NCBI GenBank assembly: GCA_027493935.1
Contig: JAOSJV010000010.1
Location: forward strand, 62,001-126,000
Direction of reading: 5' to 3'
DNA: 64,000 bases
Origin: Burkholderiales bacterium
Lineage (GTDB): Bacteria; Pseudomonadota; Gammaproteobacteria; Burkholderiales; SG8-39
Each line of letters begins with the position of its first letter. The stretch's first letter is position 1. A program made the translations under genes and the position numbers. This document shows, one piece after another, positions 49,620 to 60,571 of the stretch. The notes under the pieces are model-generated. The model saw nothing but the letters and a program-made list of their open reading frames with translations, did not search any database and was not told the DNA's origin.

Positions 49620-51705
49620 CTCGCGTCGAAGATGGACATCTCGTCCTTCTTCCCCATCATGTCCAGCACGCGGCAATCGGCGCACATCATCATGCGGTCG
49701 AGCACGGCCTCGCCCTGCCACATCGAGTGGCCTGCGAGCTTGCCGACCATGCTCTCGACCATCTGCCTGGTGCCGAACGGCTTGCCGCACTTCACGCAGT
49801 CGAACGGCTCGGCGCGGTTGAGCTCCACCTCCTGCTTGGCCTCCGGCGCGAGCAGCAGCCGCGGAGCGAGCGCGACGGCGCCCTCGGGGCAGGTGCTCGC
49901 GCACAGTCCGCACTGAACGCAGTTGCGCTCGACGAACTTGAGCCGCGGTGCGTCGCGGCCGTCGACCAGCGCCGAGGCCGGGCACGCGCCGACGCATGCC
50001 ATGCACATCGTGCACTTGGCCACGTCGACCTCCACCCGGCCCCACGGCGCGCCGGCCGGCAGCGCGATCTCGCGGCGCGGGGTCGGCGCGTGCTGCGCGA
50101 GGTGCTCGAGCGCGAACTCGAGCGTCGCGCGCTTGCCGTTCGACAAGTTGAACGCCGCGGCGCGCGCCACGGTCCGCGCCGGAGCGAGCGCCCAGAGCGT
50201 CTGCCCGAGCTCGGGCGGCGCCTCTGCGCGCACCAGAGCGAGGTGCCGGCCCGCGTAGCCGAGCGCGTTGAGGATCGTCTCGCCATAGCGCATCTGCGCC
50301 TCGATCGCCTGCCCGTACTCGTCGGCCTCGGTGCCGCACGAGAGCGCGACCACCTGGCTCGCCCCGTAGGCGAGCGCGCCGAGCATCGCGTCCAGACCGA
50401 CCGATGCGATGTGATGCACCTCGACCGGAATCACCCGCGCGGGCAGCCCCGGCCCGCGTCGGGCGAGGCGGGCGACGAGCTCGCGCCCGTCGCCCGGGTT
50501 GTGCAGCAGCAGGCAGGCGTCCCTGCCGCCCGCCGCGGCGTAGACGGCGAGCAGCGTCTTCAGGCGCGCCCCGAGGTCGCTCACGCGCGGATACTGGTGG
50601 GTCATCGCGCCCGAGGGGCACACGGTGGCGCAGCCGCCGCAGCCGGCGCACAGATGCGCATCGACGCTGACCATGTCGCCGGCGCTCGTGATCGCCTGCG
50701 TCGAGCACACGTCCACGCACTTGGTGCAGCCGGTCTTCTGCGAGCGGCCGTGCGCACAGATGCGCTCGTTGTAGGCCGTGAAGCGCGAGCTTCTCGAACT
50801 CGCCGACCAGCCGGGCGAGCGCGGCGGCGGCGAGCGCCCTGTTCGGAGCGGATCGCGTCCCGGCGCGAGGTAGCCCTGCGGCTTCTGCGGCACCTTGAGG
50901 AGCGGTTCGGCCGAGAGGTCGAGCACGAGGTCGAAGCGCTCGGCGCGAGCGCGGTCGGTGCGCGCGAAGTCGATCGCCCTGATCGGGCCGCATGCCTTCA
51001 CGCACTCGCGGTGAGCCTTGCACCTCGCCAGATCGATCTGATAGTCGAACGCGATCGCCTGCTCCGGACACGCCGCGAGGCACTTGTTGCAGCGGGTGCA
51101 GCGTTCGAGGTCGATCGGATTGAGCTGTTCCCACTCCACCGCGAAGGCGCCGAGATGTCCCGTCAGCGCCTGCACGCGTCCCGACCAGACCGGGTAGGCG
51201 GCGTTCGACCGGCAGCTCGGCGCCAGGCGCGGCCCCGGTGACGAGCACGCTCACGTCGAGATCGCCCGCAAGCCGGTCGGCCCATGCCACCGCTGCGTCG
51301 GCCGGTCCGGTCACCAGGAGCGCGCCGCCGGAGCGGTAGGACACACCTGGCACGGGCTCGGGCTCGGGCAGCTCGGCGGCGGCGAGCAGTGCTGCGATCT
51401 TGGGCGCGGCCTTCGCGGCCTCTTTCGGACCAGCCTGCCGACTCGCGGATGTTCACGAACCGGAGCGCCGTCTTCGCGCCCGCCGACTCGGCGACCTCGT
51501 CAAAGAGCGCCGCCTCCTGCGTGCAGGCGACCACGCAGCGCGTCTGCCTCAGGGCCGCCTGGAAGCTTGCGATCTCCTGCCTGCAGAGCTCGGTGTGGAT
51601 GTGCGGCGCCGCGTCCAGCCCGAGCGCGCGCTGCAGTCCCGCCGCGTCGAGCGGCATGGACTTGTTGCAGTTGCACAATCGGTACGCTTGCGCCTCGTGC
51701 GCCAC
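49616..51705 (-). CDS. Large multi-[4Fe-4S] protein of formate dehydrogenase clusters (four frameshifts)
   Basis: About 695 residues. The first 200 residues have no ferredoxin motif but an N-terminal CNCNKSMPLDAAGL, AALRQTRCVVACTQEAA and a Rossmann-like GGALLVTGPADAAVAWADRL. Ferredoxin motifs follow: CTRCNKCLAACPEQA, CKAHRECVKACGP, CTKCVDVCST, CAGCGGCATVCPSGA, CTMCMACVGACPASA, CVQCGLCASTCPEGA, then a C-terminal CVKCGKPF and CADCR. Breaks: 51423-51425 (extra), 51197-51198 (extra), 50837-50839 (missing), 50784-50787 (extra). It likely moves electrons to or from formate dehydrogenase in the cytoplasm; its exact role is not established. Confidence 0.85.
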
Positions 51706-51801
51706 CGGGCGTCGCCTCCTCCAGCCTCAGATTCGTGACGTATTTAGCACGCCCCGTTCCAGGTATTTCGGGAACGGCGGGAACAGATCTGACCAATTCG
51801 C

Positions 51802-52490
51802 TTATCCGGAGGGCTCCGATTCGGTCGGTGAACCGCCTCCTCGGGCCAGATCGGCGCATTTTGGGTCATTCGGGCCGGTCGGGTTGGACATGTCCTTTCC
51901 CGGCGCTTCGACGGCTGGATTCATGCGGTTCTCTTGCAGCGCAGCATGATCAGCCGCCGCGGCCTCGCCGGCCGCCTCGCTCCGTCCCGACGGGGCGGCG
52001 TCGTGACGGTCTGGGGCGTCCGCGCGCCGGGGCTCGTCGCCGAACAGCATGTCTTTCGCGTGCTCCAGCGTGCGCAGCATCGCCGCGGGGATCGGATCGG
52101 GCTGCGAGTAGTCGTCGATGTACACGTCGAGACCGTCCATCCGGTTGAAGTGCGGGTCCGCGAAGAGGCGCTGAGCGCCGCCCGCCGCGTTTCCTCGTCG
52201 ACCTCGGGACGCAGAAAGTCGCGGTAGTCAGACGCGAGACCGCGCAGCGAGTCGATCGCGGGCAGCTCGGGCGGCGCTGCCCCTTCGCCCGGGGTGCCCG
52301 CGGGCGCTGCCGAATGCGCCGGGCGACGCTGCGCCGGCGCCGCCACCTCCGGGTCCGGGCGTGGCGCCTCACGGCTCGCGTCCGGCCGCGCGGCGTCGGG
52401 CAACGGCTCGTCGAGCGGCCTGCCCGCGCGCGCCGCAGTCTTGCGGCGCGACCAGCGCCCGAGAAACGTTCCGCCGTCCTCGTCCTTCAT
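51802..52490 (-). CDS. DUF3306 protein of the formate dehydrogenase operon (frameshifted)
   Basis: About 229 residues. The N-terminus GGTFLGRWSRRKTAARAG, a Pro/Ala-rich low-complexity linker, then LPAIDSLRGLASDYRDFLRP and, after repair of a missing base near 52171-52175, LFADPHFNRMDGLDVYIDDY are the DUF3306 pattern. The C-terminal 100 residues are disordered. DUF3306 is found almost only beside formate dehydrogenases and DUF3305; the function is unknown. Confidence 0.83.
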
Positions 52491-52524
52491 CGCACCTCGC
52501 CCTTCGCCGCGCGCCGAATGCGTC

Positions 52525-52995
52525 TCAGCCGTCGCGGCGCGCGCCCTTGAATGACGGCGGCCGGCTGCGCTTCTTCGGCTCCGGCTTGTAGTGTTCGGCT
52601 GCGAACGCCGCCACCCACGGCGCGAGCGCCTCCGGCATCGGCACGCCGTCGACGCGCTCGCTGCCGTCCATCATCCGCGCGGCCTCGTTGTAGCTCACCG
52701 TCACGGCGTGGGGCGCGACGCGCCCCTCCTCCTCGCGCCACACCACGAACACAAACGGCGTTGCTGCGCTCATGTTCAGATAGTAGCCCTCGGCCTCGTC
52801 GCGGTAGAGCCGGATCTCGAACCCCGGATGCAGCCACTGCGTCCGATCGCCGTTCTCGCCGAGCAGCCGCGGCGTCCTATCCCCCGTTTCCATGTCGGGA
52901 ATCAGCGCGACCGGCGCCCACGTCTCGGACTGCCACCGGTTCGCGAGCACGCGGCGCTCCATGACGACCGCGACACGCACGCTTGGACGCTCCAT
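52525..52995 (-). CDS. DUF3305 protein of the formate dehydrogenase operon
   Basis: 156 residues: RVAVVMERRVLANRWQSETW, VALIPD, WLHPGFEIRLYRDEAEGYYL, NMSAATPFVFVVWREEE and a C-terminal MPEALAPWVAAFAAEHYKPE typical of DUF3305. It appears to be the first gene of the minus-strand formate dehydrogenase operon, diverging from moaA. Function unknown; it always travels with DUF3306. Confidence 0.88.
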   Translation of the reverse strand: MERPSVRVAVVMERRVLANRWQSETWAPVALIPDMETGDRTPRLLGENGDRTQWLHPGFEIRLYRDEAEGYYLNMSAATPFVFVVWREEEGRVAPHAVTVSYNEAARMMDGSERVDGVPMPEALAPWVAAFAAEHYKPEPKKRSRPPSFKGARRDG

Positions 52996-53011
52996 CCGTT
53001 GCCTCTAGAAT
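52983..53011 (+). promoter_or_regulatory. Candidate sigma-70 promoter of moaA
   Basis: TTGGAC (52983-52988) and TAGAAT (53006-53011) are exactly 17 bases apart and about 57 bases before the moaA ATG. The -10 matches 5 of 6 consensus bases; the -35 only the TTG. It overlaps the divergent DUF3305 start region, so the two operons share control sequence. Confidence 0.45.
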
Positions 53012-53067
53012 ACGGGATTCGGCGAGGCCTCTATGATGCGCACGGCAGCGCCGCTCGATCAAGCGCC

Positions 53068-54157
<1,090 letters not shown>

Positions 54158-54161
54158 GCAC

Positions 54162-55079
54162 GTGAACGCGCGCGGCGCGCGGCGCCGCGTGCTGACGCCT
54201 TCGCGTCTTCGCACCTTCACCGCCTTCATGAACGCCCACCATCGCCCCGCCCTCACCCATGCCGGACGCCCGGCGACCTACACGGTCGAAGCGCTGAACG
54301 AGCGCGGTGAGGCACTCGCCACGCCGATCGCCGGCGAGCACCCGCTGACGCTGTACGTCGACCGGCGCGAGGTCGTCACGCTGATGACGCTCGGGCAGGC
54401 CCCCGAATGCCTCGCGATCGGCTATCTGCGCAACCAGCGACTGGTCGACTCGATCGAGGCGATCGCGGCGGTTCAGGTGGACTGGGAGACCGACTCGGTC
54501 GCGGTCACCACGCGCAAAGGGCGTGAAGGGCCTCGGCGCGAGGATGAAGAAGCGCACGGTCACCACCGGCTGCGGTCAGGGTACCGTGTTCGGAAACCTG
54601 ATGGAGGAGATCGACGCGGTCCGCCTGCGCGACGACGTCGCGCTCACCGAGGAAACCCTCTACAGCCTGCTCGACGCCGTACGCCGCCACGGAAACGGTC
54701 TACAAGGCGGCCGGCGCCGTGCACGGGTGCGCGCTCGCCTCCAACGCGGCGGGCGCGAGCGAGATCCTGTCGTTCGTCGAGGACGTCGGCCGCCACAACG
54801 CGGTGGACGCGATCGCCGGCCAGATGTGGCTCGAGGGCGTCGACGGGTCGGACAAGATCTTCTACACCACTCGGCCGGCTCACCTCGGAGATGGTCATCA
54901 AGGCCACGCAGATGCGCATCCCGTTCCTCGTCTCGCGCTCGGGCCTGACCAAGATGGGTCACGAGATCGCCGCCCGGATCGGCATCACGATGATCGGCCG
55001 GGCGGTCAACCGCCACTACCTGCTGTTCACCGGGAGACACCGGTTCGTCAAGACGACGATGCCGACGGCGTTGGCGTGA
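54162..55079 (+). CDS. fdhD: Formate dehydrogenase sulfurtransferase FdhD (three frameshifts)
   Basis: About 304 residues. HPLTLYVDRREVVTLMTL, IGYLRNQRLV, then VTTGCGQGTVFGNL in place of the CxxC loop, ETVYKAAGAVHGCALAS, FVEDVGRHNAVDAIAG and GRLTSEMVIKATQM are FdhD landmarks. Three extra bases (54519-54521, 54691-54692, 54871) break it. GTG 54162 is chosen for its GGAGGG; ATG 54228 is the alternative. FdhD transfers sulfur from IscS to the formate dehydrogenase cofactor. Only the first Cys of the E. coli CGxC loop is present. Confidence 0.92.
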   Translation: MNARGARRRVLTPSRLRTFTAFMNAHHRPALTHAGRPATYTVEALNERGEALATPIAGEHPLTLYVDRREVVTLMTLGQAPECLAIGYLRNQRLVDSIEAIAAVQVDWETDSVAVTTRKGREGPRREDEEAHGHHRLRSGYRVRKPDGGDRRGPPARRRRAHRGNPLQPARRRTPPRKRSTRRPAPCTGARSPPTRRARARSCRSSRTSAATTRWTRSPARCGSRASTGRTRSSTPLGRLTSEMVIKATQMRIPFLVSRSGLTKMGHEIAARIGITMIGRAVNRHYLLFTGRHRFVKTTMPTALA

Positions 55080-55089
55080 GAATTCGACC

Positions 55090-55666
55090 ATGAAAGTCAC
55101 CGGCCTCATCCTCGCCGGCGGCCAGGGCCGCCGCATGGGCGGCGTCGACAAGGGCTGCAGCCGCTGCGCGCCGCCCGCTCGTCGCCTGGGTGCTCGAGCG
55201 CCTCGCACCGCAGGTCGACGAGGTCGTCATCAACGCGAACCAGAACCAGGCGGCCTACGCCCGACTCGGGCCGCGCATCGTGAGCGATCGCATCGGCGGC
55301 TTCGCCGGGCCGCTCGCCGGGCTGCAGGCGGGCCTCGCGGCCGCCGCGTATCCGCTGGTCGCCACGGTCCCGTGCGACTCGCCGTTCCTGCCGGGCGATC
55401 TCGTCGCGCGGCTGCGCGACGCGCTCGAGCGCGAGCGCGCCGACCTCGCCGTCGCCCGGACCGGCGATCAGCCGCATCCGGTGTTCTGCCTCGTGCGCAC
55501 GAGCGTCGCGCCGAGCCTCGACGCCTTCCTCGCAGGCGGCGGGCGCAAGATCGACGCCTGGTACGCGGCGCTCGCCGTGGTCGAGGTGCCGTTCGACGAC
55601 GAGGCCGAGGCCTTCTCGAACATCAATACGCGCGACGAGCTCGCCGACTACGACGCCGCGCGATGA
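55090..55666 (+). CDS. mobA: Molybdenum cofactor guanylyltransferase MobA (two frameshifts)
   Basis: About 192 residues. The nucleotidyltransferase loop is GLILAGGQGRRMGGVDKG at the N-terminus, followed after repair by LQPLRGRPLVAWVLERL, NANQNQAAYARLG, GPLAGLQAGLAAA and VPCDSPFLP. Two bases are missing at about 55155 and 55169. It attaches GMP to Mo-molybdopterin to give the guanine dinucleotide cofactor used by formate dehydrogenase. Its stop overlaps the moeA start (ATGA). Confidence 0.92.
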
Positions 55667-56928
55667 GCTCGCTCGCGCACATCGTCAGCTGCCTCGACGA
55701 CTACGACCCGGACGCGCTGCCGGTCGAGACCGCGCGCGCCGCGATCCGCGCGATGATCGCGCCGATCGCGGTGAACGAGCGCGTCGCGGTGCGGGCGGCG
55801 CTCGGGCGCGTGCTCGGCGAGGACGTCGTCTCACCGGTCGACGTGCCGGCGCACGACAACTCGGCGATGGACGGCTGGGCGGTGCGCGCTGCCGACCTCG
55901 TGCCCGCCGGCGCGACGCGCCTGCGCGAGATCGGTACGAGCTACGCGGGCCGGGCGTTCGCGCGGTCGGTCGGCGCGGGCGAGTGCGTGCGCGTGATGAC
56001 CGGCGCGGTGATGCCCGCCGGCACCGACACCGTGGTGATCCAGGAGACGGTGCAGGTGGACGGCGACGCGATCGTGGTCCCACCCGGTCAGGTGCGCGGC
56101 CAGCACATGCGCCTCGCCGGCGAGGACCTCGCGCGCGGCAAGCCGGCGCTGCGCGCGGGCCAGCCGGTCCGCGCCGCCGAGCTCGGGCTGCTCGCATCGC
56201 TCGGCATGGCCGAGGTCGTCGCGCGCCGCCGCCCGCGCGTCGCCTTCTTCTCCACCGGCGACGAGCTCGCCTCGGTCGGACGGCCGCTCGCCGAGGGGCA
56301 GGTCTACGACTCCAACCGCTACACGATCTTCGGCATGCTGACGCGGCTCGGCTGCGACGTGATCGACCTGGGCGTCGTGCGCGACGACCGCGCGAGCCTC
56401 GCCCGCGCGCTCGCCGACGCCTCGGCGGCCGCGGACGCGGTGGTCACCTCGGGCGGCGTCTCGGTCGGCGAGGCGGACTTCACGCGCGAGGTTCTCGCGC
56501 GCCTCGGCGAGGTGCTGTTCTGGAAGATCGCGATGCGGCCCGGCCGGCCGATGGCCGTCGGCAGGCTGGGCGGCGCGCTCTTCTTCGGGCTACCCGGAAA
56601 TCCGGTCGCGGTCATGGTCACCTTCTACCAGTTCGTGCGCGACGCGCTGCTCGCGCTCGCCGGACGCACCGACGCGTTCGAGCTGCCGACGCTGCGCGTA
56701 CCGTGCGAGACGGCGCTGCGCAAGAAGCCCGGCCGCACCGAGTTCCAGCGCGGCATCCTGGCGCGCAACGCCGCCGGCGAGTGGACGGTGCGCGTGACCG
56801 GCGGCCAGGGCTCGGGCGTGCTGCGCTCGATGTCCGAGGCGAACTGCTTCATCGTGCTCGAGCACGCGCGCGGCGGCGTGCAGCCGGGTGACCTGGTGAG
56901 CGTCCAGGTCATGGACGGCCTCGCGTGA
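55663..56928 (+). CDS. moeA: Molybdopterin molybdenumtransferase MoeA, copy 2
   Basis: A 421-residue MoeA. VDVPAHDNSAMDGWAVRAAD, TGAVMPAGTDTVVIQE, AFFSTGDELASVG, VTSGGVSVGEADFTRE, and GLPGNPVAVMVTF are present, with the canonical GDEL that copy 1 lacks. It diverges clearly from copy 1 at 22977-24182. In a moaA-fdhD-mobA-moeA operon facing formate dehydrogenase, it probably serves that enzyme. It ends in a GTGA overlap with a regulator gene. Confidence 0.95.
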   Translation: MSSLAHIVSCLDDYDPDALPVETARAAIRAMIAPIAVNERVAVRAALGRVLGEDVVSPVDVPAHDNSAMDGWAVRAADLVPAGATRLREIGTSYAGRAFARSVGAGECVRVMTGAVMPAGTDTVVIQETVQVDGDAIVVPPGQVRGQHMRLAGEDLARGKPALRAGQPVRAAELGLLASLGMAEVVARRRPRVAFFSTGDELASVGRPLAEGQVYDSNRYTIFGMLTRLGCDVIDLGVVRDDRASLARALADASAAADAVVTSGGVSVGEADFTREVLARLGEVLFWKIAMRPGRPMAVGRLGGALFFGLPGNPVAVMVTFYQFVRDALLALAGRTDAFELPTLRVPCETALRKKPGRTEFQRGILARNAAGEWTVRVTGGQGSGVLRSMSEANCFIVLEHARGGVQPGDLVSVQVMDGLA

Positions 56929-57882
56929 GCGGGGAGCGCGGCGTGAGCGGCGAGGGAGGACGAGCACGCAGCGCCCGCCGCGCCGGCGTACCTGACCGTC
57001 AAGCAGGCCGCCGAGATCCTGCACGTCAACCAGAAGAAGCTCTACGCCCTGATCCAGGACGGCGGCCTGCCGGCCACCAAGGCGAGCGGCAAGTGGCTCG
57101 TGCCGCGCCAGCTCCTCGACGAATGGCTGCTCGAGCAGGCGCACGGCGGCGTGCTGACCGACCGCCTGCTGATCGGCGGCAGCGACGACCCGCTGCTCGC
57201 GAGCGCGGTCACGCTGCTCGCGAGCGAGATCCGCGACGCGGCGCTGGTCGCGATCTGCCCCACCGGCACGCGCCTCGGGCTGGAGCTCCTCGCCGGGCGG
57301 CGCATCAACGTCTGTGCGATCCACTGGGGCGTCGCCGAGAGCAGCCGCTCGGCGCACGCGCAGCTCGTCGCCGGATTCCCGGGCAGCCGCGAATGGGCGA
57401 TCGTGCGCATGGGGCTGCGCGAGCAGGGGATCGTGCTCGCGCGCGAGCGCGCCGGCGTGCGATCGCTCGCCGAGCTCGCGCGCCCGGACGTGCGCTGGGC
57501 GAGCCGCCAGGAAGGCGCCGGCACGCAGCACTTCGCGCGGCTGATGCTGCGCGAGCAGGGGATTCCGCCCGAAGCGCTGCGCAGCGAGCAGACGGCTTAC
57601 TCGGAGCGCCACGCTGCCGCGCTGGTCGCCCAGGGTCAGGCCGATTGCGCGCCCGGCGTGCGCAGCGCCGCCGGCGAGTTCGGACTCGCGTTCCTGCCGC
57701 TCGGCTGGGAGGCCTTCGACCTGGTGGTCCCGCGCGCGGTCTTCTTCCGCAGCCTGTTCCAGCACCTGCTCGATCTGCTGCGCGGCGAGCGGCTCCGCGT
57801 GGTCGCGGCGAGCCTGAAAGGCTACGACCTCACGCAGCTCGGGCAGCTCGTCGCGGGCGCGGGCGAAGCCGCGCCGCGTTAA
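56925..57882 (+). CDS. Excisionase-type HTH regulator fused to a binding-protein-fold domain (frameshifted)
   Basis: About 318 residues. The N-terminal MerR/Xis-like HTH reads YLTVKQAAEILHVNQKKLYA and ALIQDGGLPATKASGKWLV. The remaining 230 residues are a type 2 periplasmic-binding-protein fold without a signal peptide (LIGGSDDPLLASAVTLLASE, RWASRQEGAGTQHFARLMLR, ADCAPGVRSAAGEFGL). One extra base near 56955-56960 separates the GTG start (overlapping moeA) from the HTH. The fold is shared with the regulator at 32783, but the DNA-binding domain differs. Sensing of molybdate or tungstate is likely by context. Confidence 0.83.
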
Positions 57883-57912
57883 CCTTCGACCAGGGCCGGG
57901 ACCGCGCGACGC

Positions 57913-58176
57913 TCACCCGCGATCGCGCGCCACGGCGCGCATCGCTTCGACGTAAGGCGCGTCGGCCGGATGGTTCGCGGTTCTCCCCGCGAGACGCCCA
58001 CCGCTCGGCCGCGAGTAGAGCCCCTGCGGATCGAACGCGTCGCCGGGGACGCGGGCGAGACGCAACCCGAGCCGGTTGGCCTCGAGGTCGAGCGCCCGGC
58101 CCGCCATCGAGTGCTCGCGGGTGCCGCCTGCGTGGGCCTGGGCGATCAACGCGCAGGAAGATGACGTGCTTGTCAT
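57913..58176 (-). CDS. Hypothetical small protein
   Basis: An 87-residue open frame: AQAHAGGTREHSMAGRALDL, then EANRLGLRLARVPGDAFDPQ and GLYSRPSGGRLAGRTANHP. Composition is balanced and not that of a shadow frame. I do not recognise it. An alternative start at 58183 (GYDKHVIFLR) would join the same body if one base is extra near 58146. It is on the same strand as rmuC, downstream of it. Confidence 0.4.
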   Translation of the reverse strand: MTSTSSSCALIAQAHAGGTREHSMAGRALDLEANRLGLRLARVPGDAFDPQGLYSRPSGGRLAGRTANHPADAPYVEAMRAVARDRG

Positions 58177-58236
58177 ACCCCAATGCTGCCGCGGCGCGCC
58201 CGATGGAAAAAGACGTGCAGCCCGCTCGCGGGCGCG

Positions 58237-59712
58237 CTAGCCCGAAGCGCCGGGCTCGGCGTCGTCGCCGGCCGCACCGATCAGCTTGGTTGCGGCGCGA
58301 TCCGGCAGAGCCTCGACGTCCTTCAGCTTGCGCGCCATCTGGCGCGTGCGCGTCTCGGCCTCGACGATGCTGTTCGCCACCGTCTGCAACTGCTGGCGCG
58401 TCTTGGCGAGCACGCCGCCGAACCTACCGAACTCGGCCTTCACGGCGCCGAGCAGCGCCCACACCTCGCTCGAGCGCTGCTCGATCGCGAGCGTGCGGAA
58501 GCCCATCTGGAGGCTGTTCAGCATCGCGAGCAGCGTGGTCGGGCCGGCGATCGTGACGCGGGCGTCGCGCTGCAGCGCCTCGACCAGGCCCGGCCGGCGC
58601 AGCACCTCGGCGTAGAGCCCCTCGGTCGGCAGGTAGAGGAGCCCGAAATCGGTGGTGTGCGGCGGCGCGATGTATTTCTCGCGCAGCGTACGCGCCTCGT
58701 CGCGCAGTCGGGCCTCCAGCGCCCTTGCCGCCGCCTCGATCTCGGCGTGGTCGACGCGCTCCTGCGCATCCTGCAGACGCTGGTAGTCCTCGAGCGGGAA
58801 CTTGGCGTCGATCGGCAGCCACACCGGAGCGCCGGCCTCGTCGCGCCCGGGGAAGCGGATCGCGAACTCGACGCGCTCTCGGCTGCCTGGCACGGTGGCA
58901 ACGTTGCGGTCGTACTGGTCAGGCGTGAGCACCTGCTCGAGCAGGCTGCCGAGCTGGACCTCGCCCCAGGTGCCGCGCGTTTTGACGTTGGTCAGCACGC
59001 GCTTGAGGTCGCCGACGCCGACCGCGAGCGACTGCATCTCGCCGAGCCCCTTGTGGACCTGCTCGAGCCGCTCGCTCACCAGCTTGAACGATTCGCCGAG
59101 GCGCTGCTCGAGCGTCGCGTGCAGCTTCTCGTCCACCGTCTGGCGCATCTGCTCGAGCTTCTGGGTGTTGTCCTCGCGGATGCGCTCCAGCCGCGCGTCG
59201 ATCGTCTCGCGCACCGCGGCGAGCTGCTGGTTGAGGCTCTCGCCGAACCGGCGCAGCGCGGTCCCAGCCTCCTCGCGCCCCTGGCGCGCGTCCTCGAGCG
59301 CCGCGCGCAGCTTCTCGTCCACCGTGGCGCGCACGCCCTCGAGCTTGGTTTCGTTCGCCTGCGCGAGCGTCGCGATCCGCTGCGCGAAGCCGTCCATCTG
59401 GCCGGTCTGCACCGTCGCCGTCTGCGCCAGCTGCTCGCGCACCGCGTGGCCGAAGCGCTCCAGCGTCCCGCCGAGCTCGGCGCGGCCGGCGCGCGCGGCC
59501 TCTGCCGCTTCCAGGCGCGCGCGGCCGAGCTCGTCGCGCAGGTCGCGATCCTGCCGCTCGGCGAGCTGCGCCACCGCCTCGAGCCGGGCCCGCAGGTCAG
59601 CGGCGGCGCGCGCCGCACGGCCCATCGCCACGAGCTGCAGCACGAGCACGACGAGCACCGCCGCGCCGGCAATCGCGCCGACCAGCCCGATCATCGGGAT
59701 CGAGTCGCTCAT
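58237..59712 (-). CDS. rmuC: DNA recombination protein RmuC
   Basis: 491 residues. An N-terminal membrane anchor (GLVGAIAGAAVLVVLVLQLV) is followed by a long coiled coil (about residues 35-215) and the RmuC nuclease-like core: VKTRGTWGEVQLGSLLEQVL, VWLPIDAKFPLEDYQRL, TTDFGLLYLPTEGLYAEVL and AGPTTLLAMLNSL. RmuC restrains inversions at short repeats. It is unbroken and divergent from the HExxH gene. Confidence 0.95.
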   Translation of the reverse strand: MSDSIPMIGLVGAIAGAAVLVVLVLQLVAMGRAARAAADLRARLEAVAQLAERQDRDLRDELGRARLEAAEAARAGRAELGGTLERFGHAVREQLAQTATVQTGQMDGFAQRIATLAQANETKLEGVRATVDEKLRAALEDARQGREEAGTALRRFGESLNQQLAAVRETIDARLERIREDNTQKLEQMRQTVDEKLHATLEQRLGESFKLVSERLEQVHKGLGEMQSLAVGVGDLKRVLTNVKTRGTWGEVQLGSLLEQVLTPDQYDRNVATVPGSRERVEFAIRFPGRDEAGAPVWLPIDAKFPLEDYQRLQDAQERVDHAEIEAAARALEARLRDEARTLREKYIAPPHTTDFGLLYLPTEGLYAEVLRRPGLVEALQRDARVTIAGPTTLLAMLNSLQMGFRTLAIEQRSSEVWALLGAVKAEFGRFGGVLAKTRQQLQTVANSIVEAETRTRQMARKLKDVEALPDRAATKLIGAAGDDAEPGASG

Positions 59713-59826
59713 CGCGCGGCAGTATAGCCCGGAGGTGGCTCATTCGATGACCCTGCCGCGCGGTTTAGAATCCTCCGCAGACCGCGCGCGCCCGGCGGCG
59801 GCACTCCGGCCAGGAAGATCGAAGCG

Positions 59827-60571
59827 ATGACCTCCGTTATCGGGACGTCCTTTGCGGTGCCGCACATGCGGCGGGACCGGCGCTGCGGCCGTCCGCCGCG
59901 CGGCCGCGCCGTGCGTCCGCGGCACCTGGACGCGCTGCTTGCCGCCGCCGCCCGCGGCGGGCACGAGGCGATCGTCACGCTGGAGCGGCAGCTGCGCGAT
60001 CCGGCCTGCATCGCCAGCGCTCTGCGCGGGCGCGTTCGCTGAGGCGCACCCCTTGCCCTTCGCCTACTACGGACGGCTGTCGGCCGCGCGCCAGCGCATC
60101 TACCGCAGGAGCGACGAGATCCACGCGGTCAGGCTGCCTGCGCCGGACGCGCTCGCGCCGCTCGCGGCGCGCGTCGGGCACTGGCTGCGCGCGGAGAACC
60201 GCGAGGAGCTCGAGCGCGCCTGCCAGCGGCTGGCCAACGGCGTGTGCGACCAGGTCGGCGTGCGCCGCGCGCGCATCCGGCTCTTCGCGGTGCGCCCGCG
60301 CGCCGACTGGGGCGAGCTGCATGGGCTCTACGAGGCGGCCGACGGGCGCACGCCCGAGATCTCGCTCTGGATGCGCACCGCGCAGCAGCGCCGTGTGGTC
60401 GCGTTCCGCACCTTCGTGCGCACGCTCGTGCACGAGCTTTGCCACCACCTCGACTTCGAGCTCTTCGAGCTCCCCGAGACCTTCCACACCGATGGCTTCT
60501 ACAAGCGCGAGTCGAGCCTGCTGAACCAGCTCGCGGGTCCGCCGCCGGCGCGCCCGCCCCGGTCCGGATGA
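59827..60571 (+). CDS. Putative HExxH zinc metallopeptidase-like protein (frameshifted)
   Basis: About 247 residues. The zincin-type motif is LVHELCHHLDFELF (HELCH) near residue 205, with a possible third ligand in ETFHTDGF. No signal peptide is seen, so it is probably cytoplasmic. An extra G in the run at 60028-60030 breaks the frame between CIASALRG and AFAEAHPLPFAYYGRLSA. I do not recognise the family beyond the motif. The stop overlaps the photolyase ATG (ATGA), implying co-expression with DNA repair. Confidence 0.72.
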
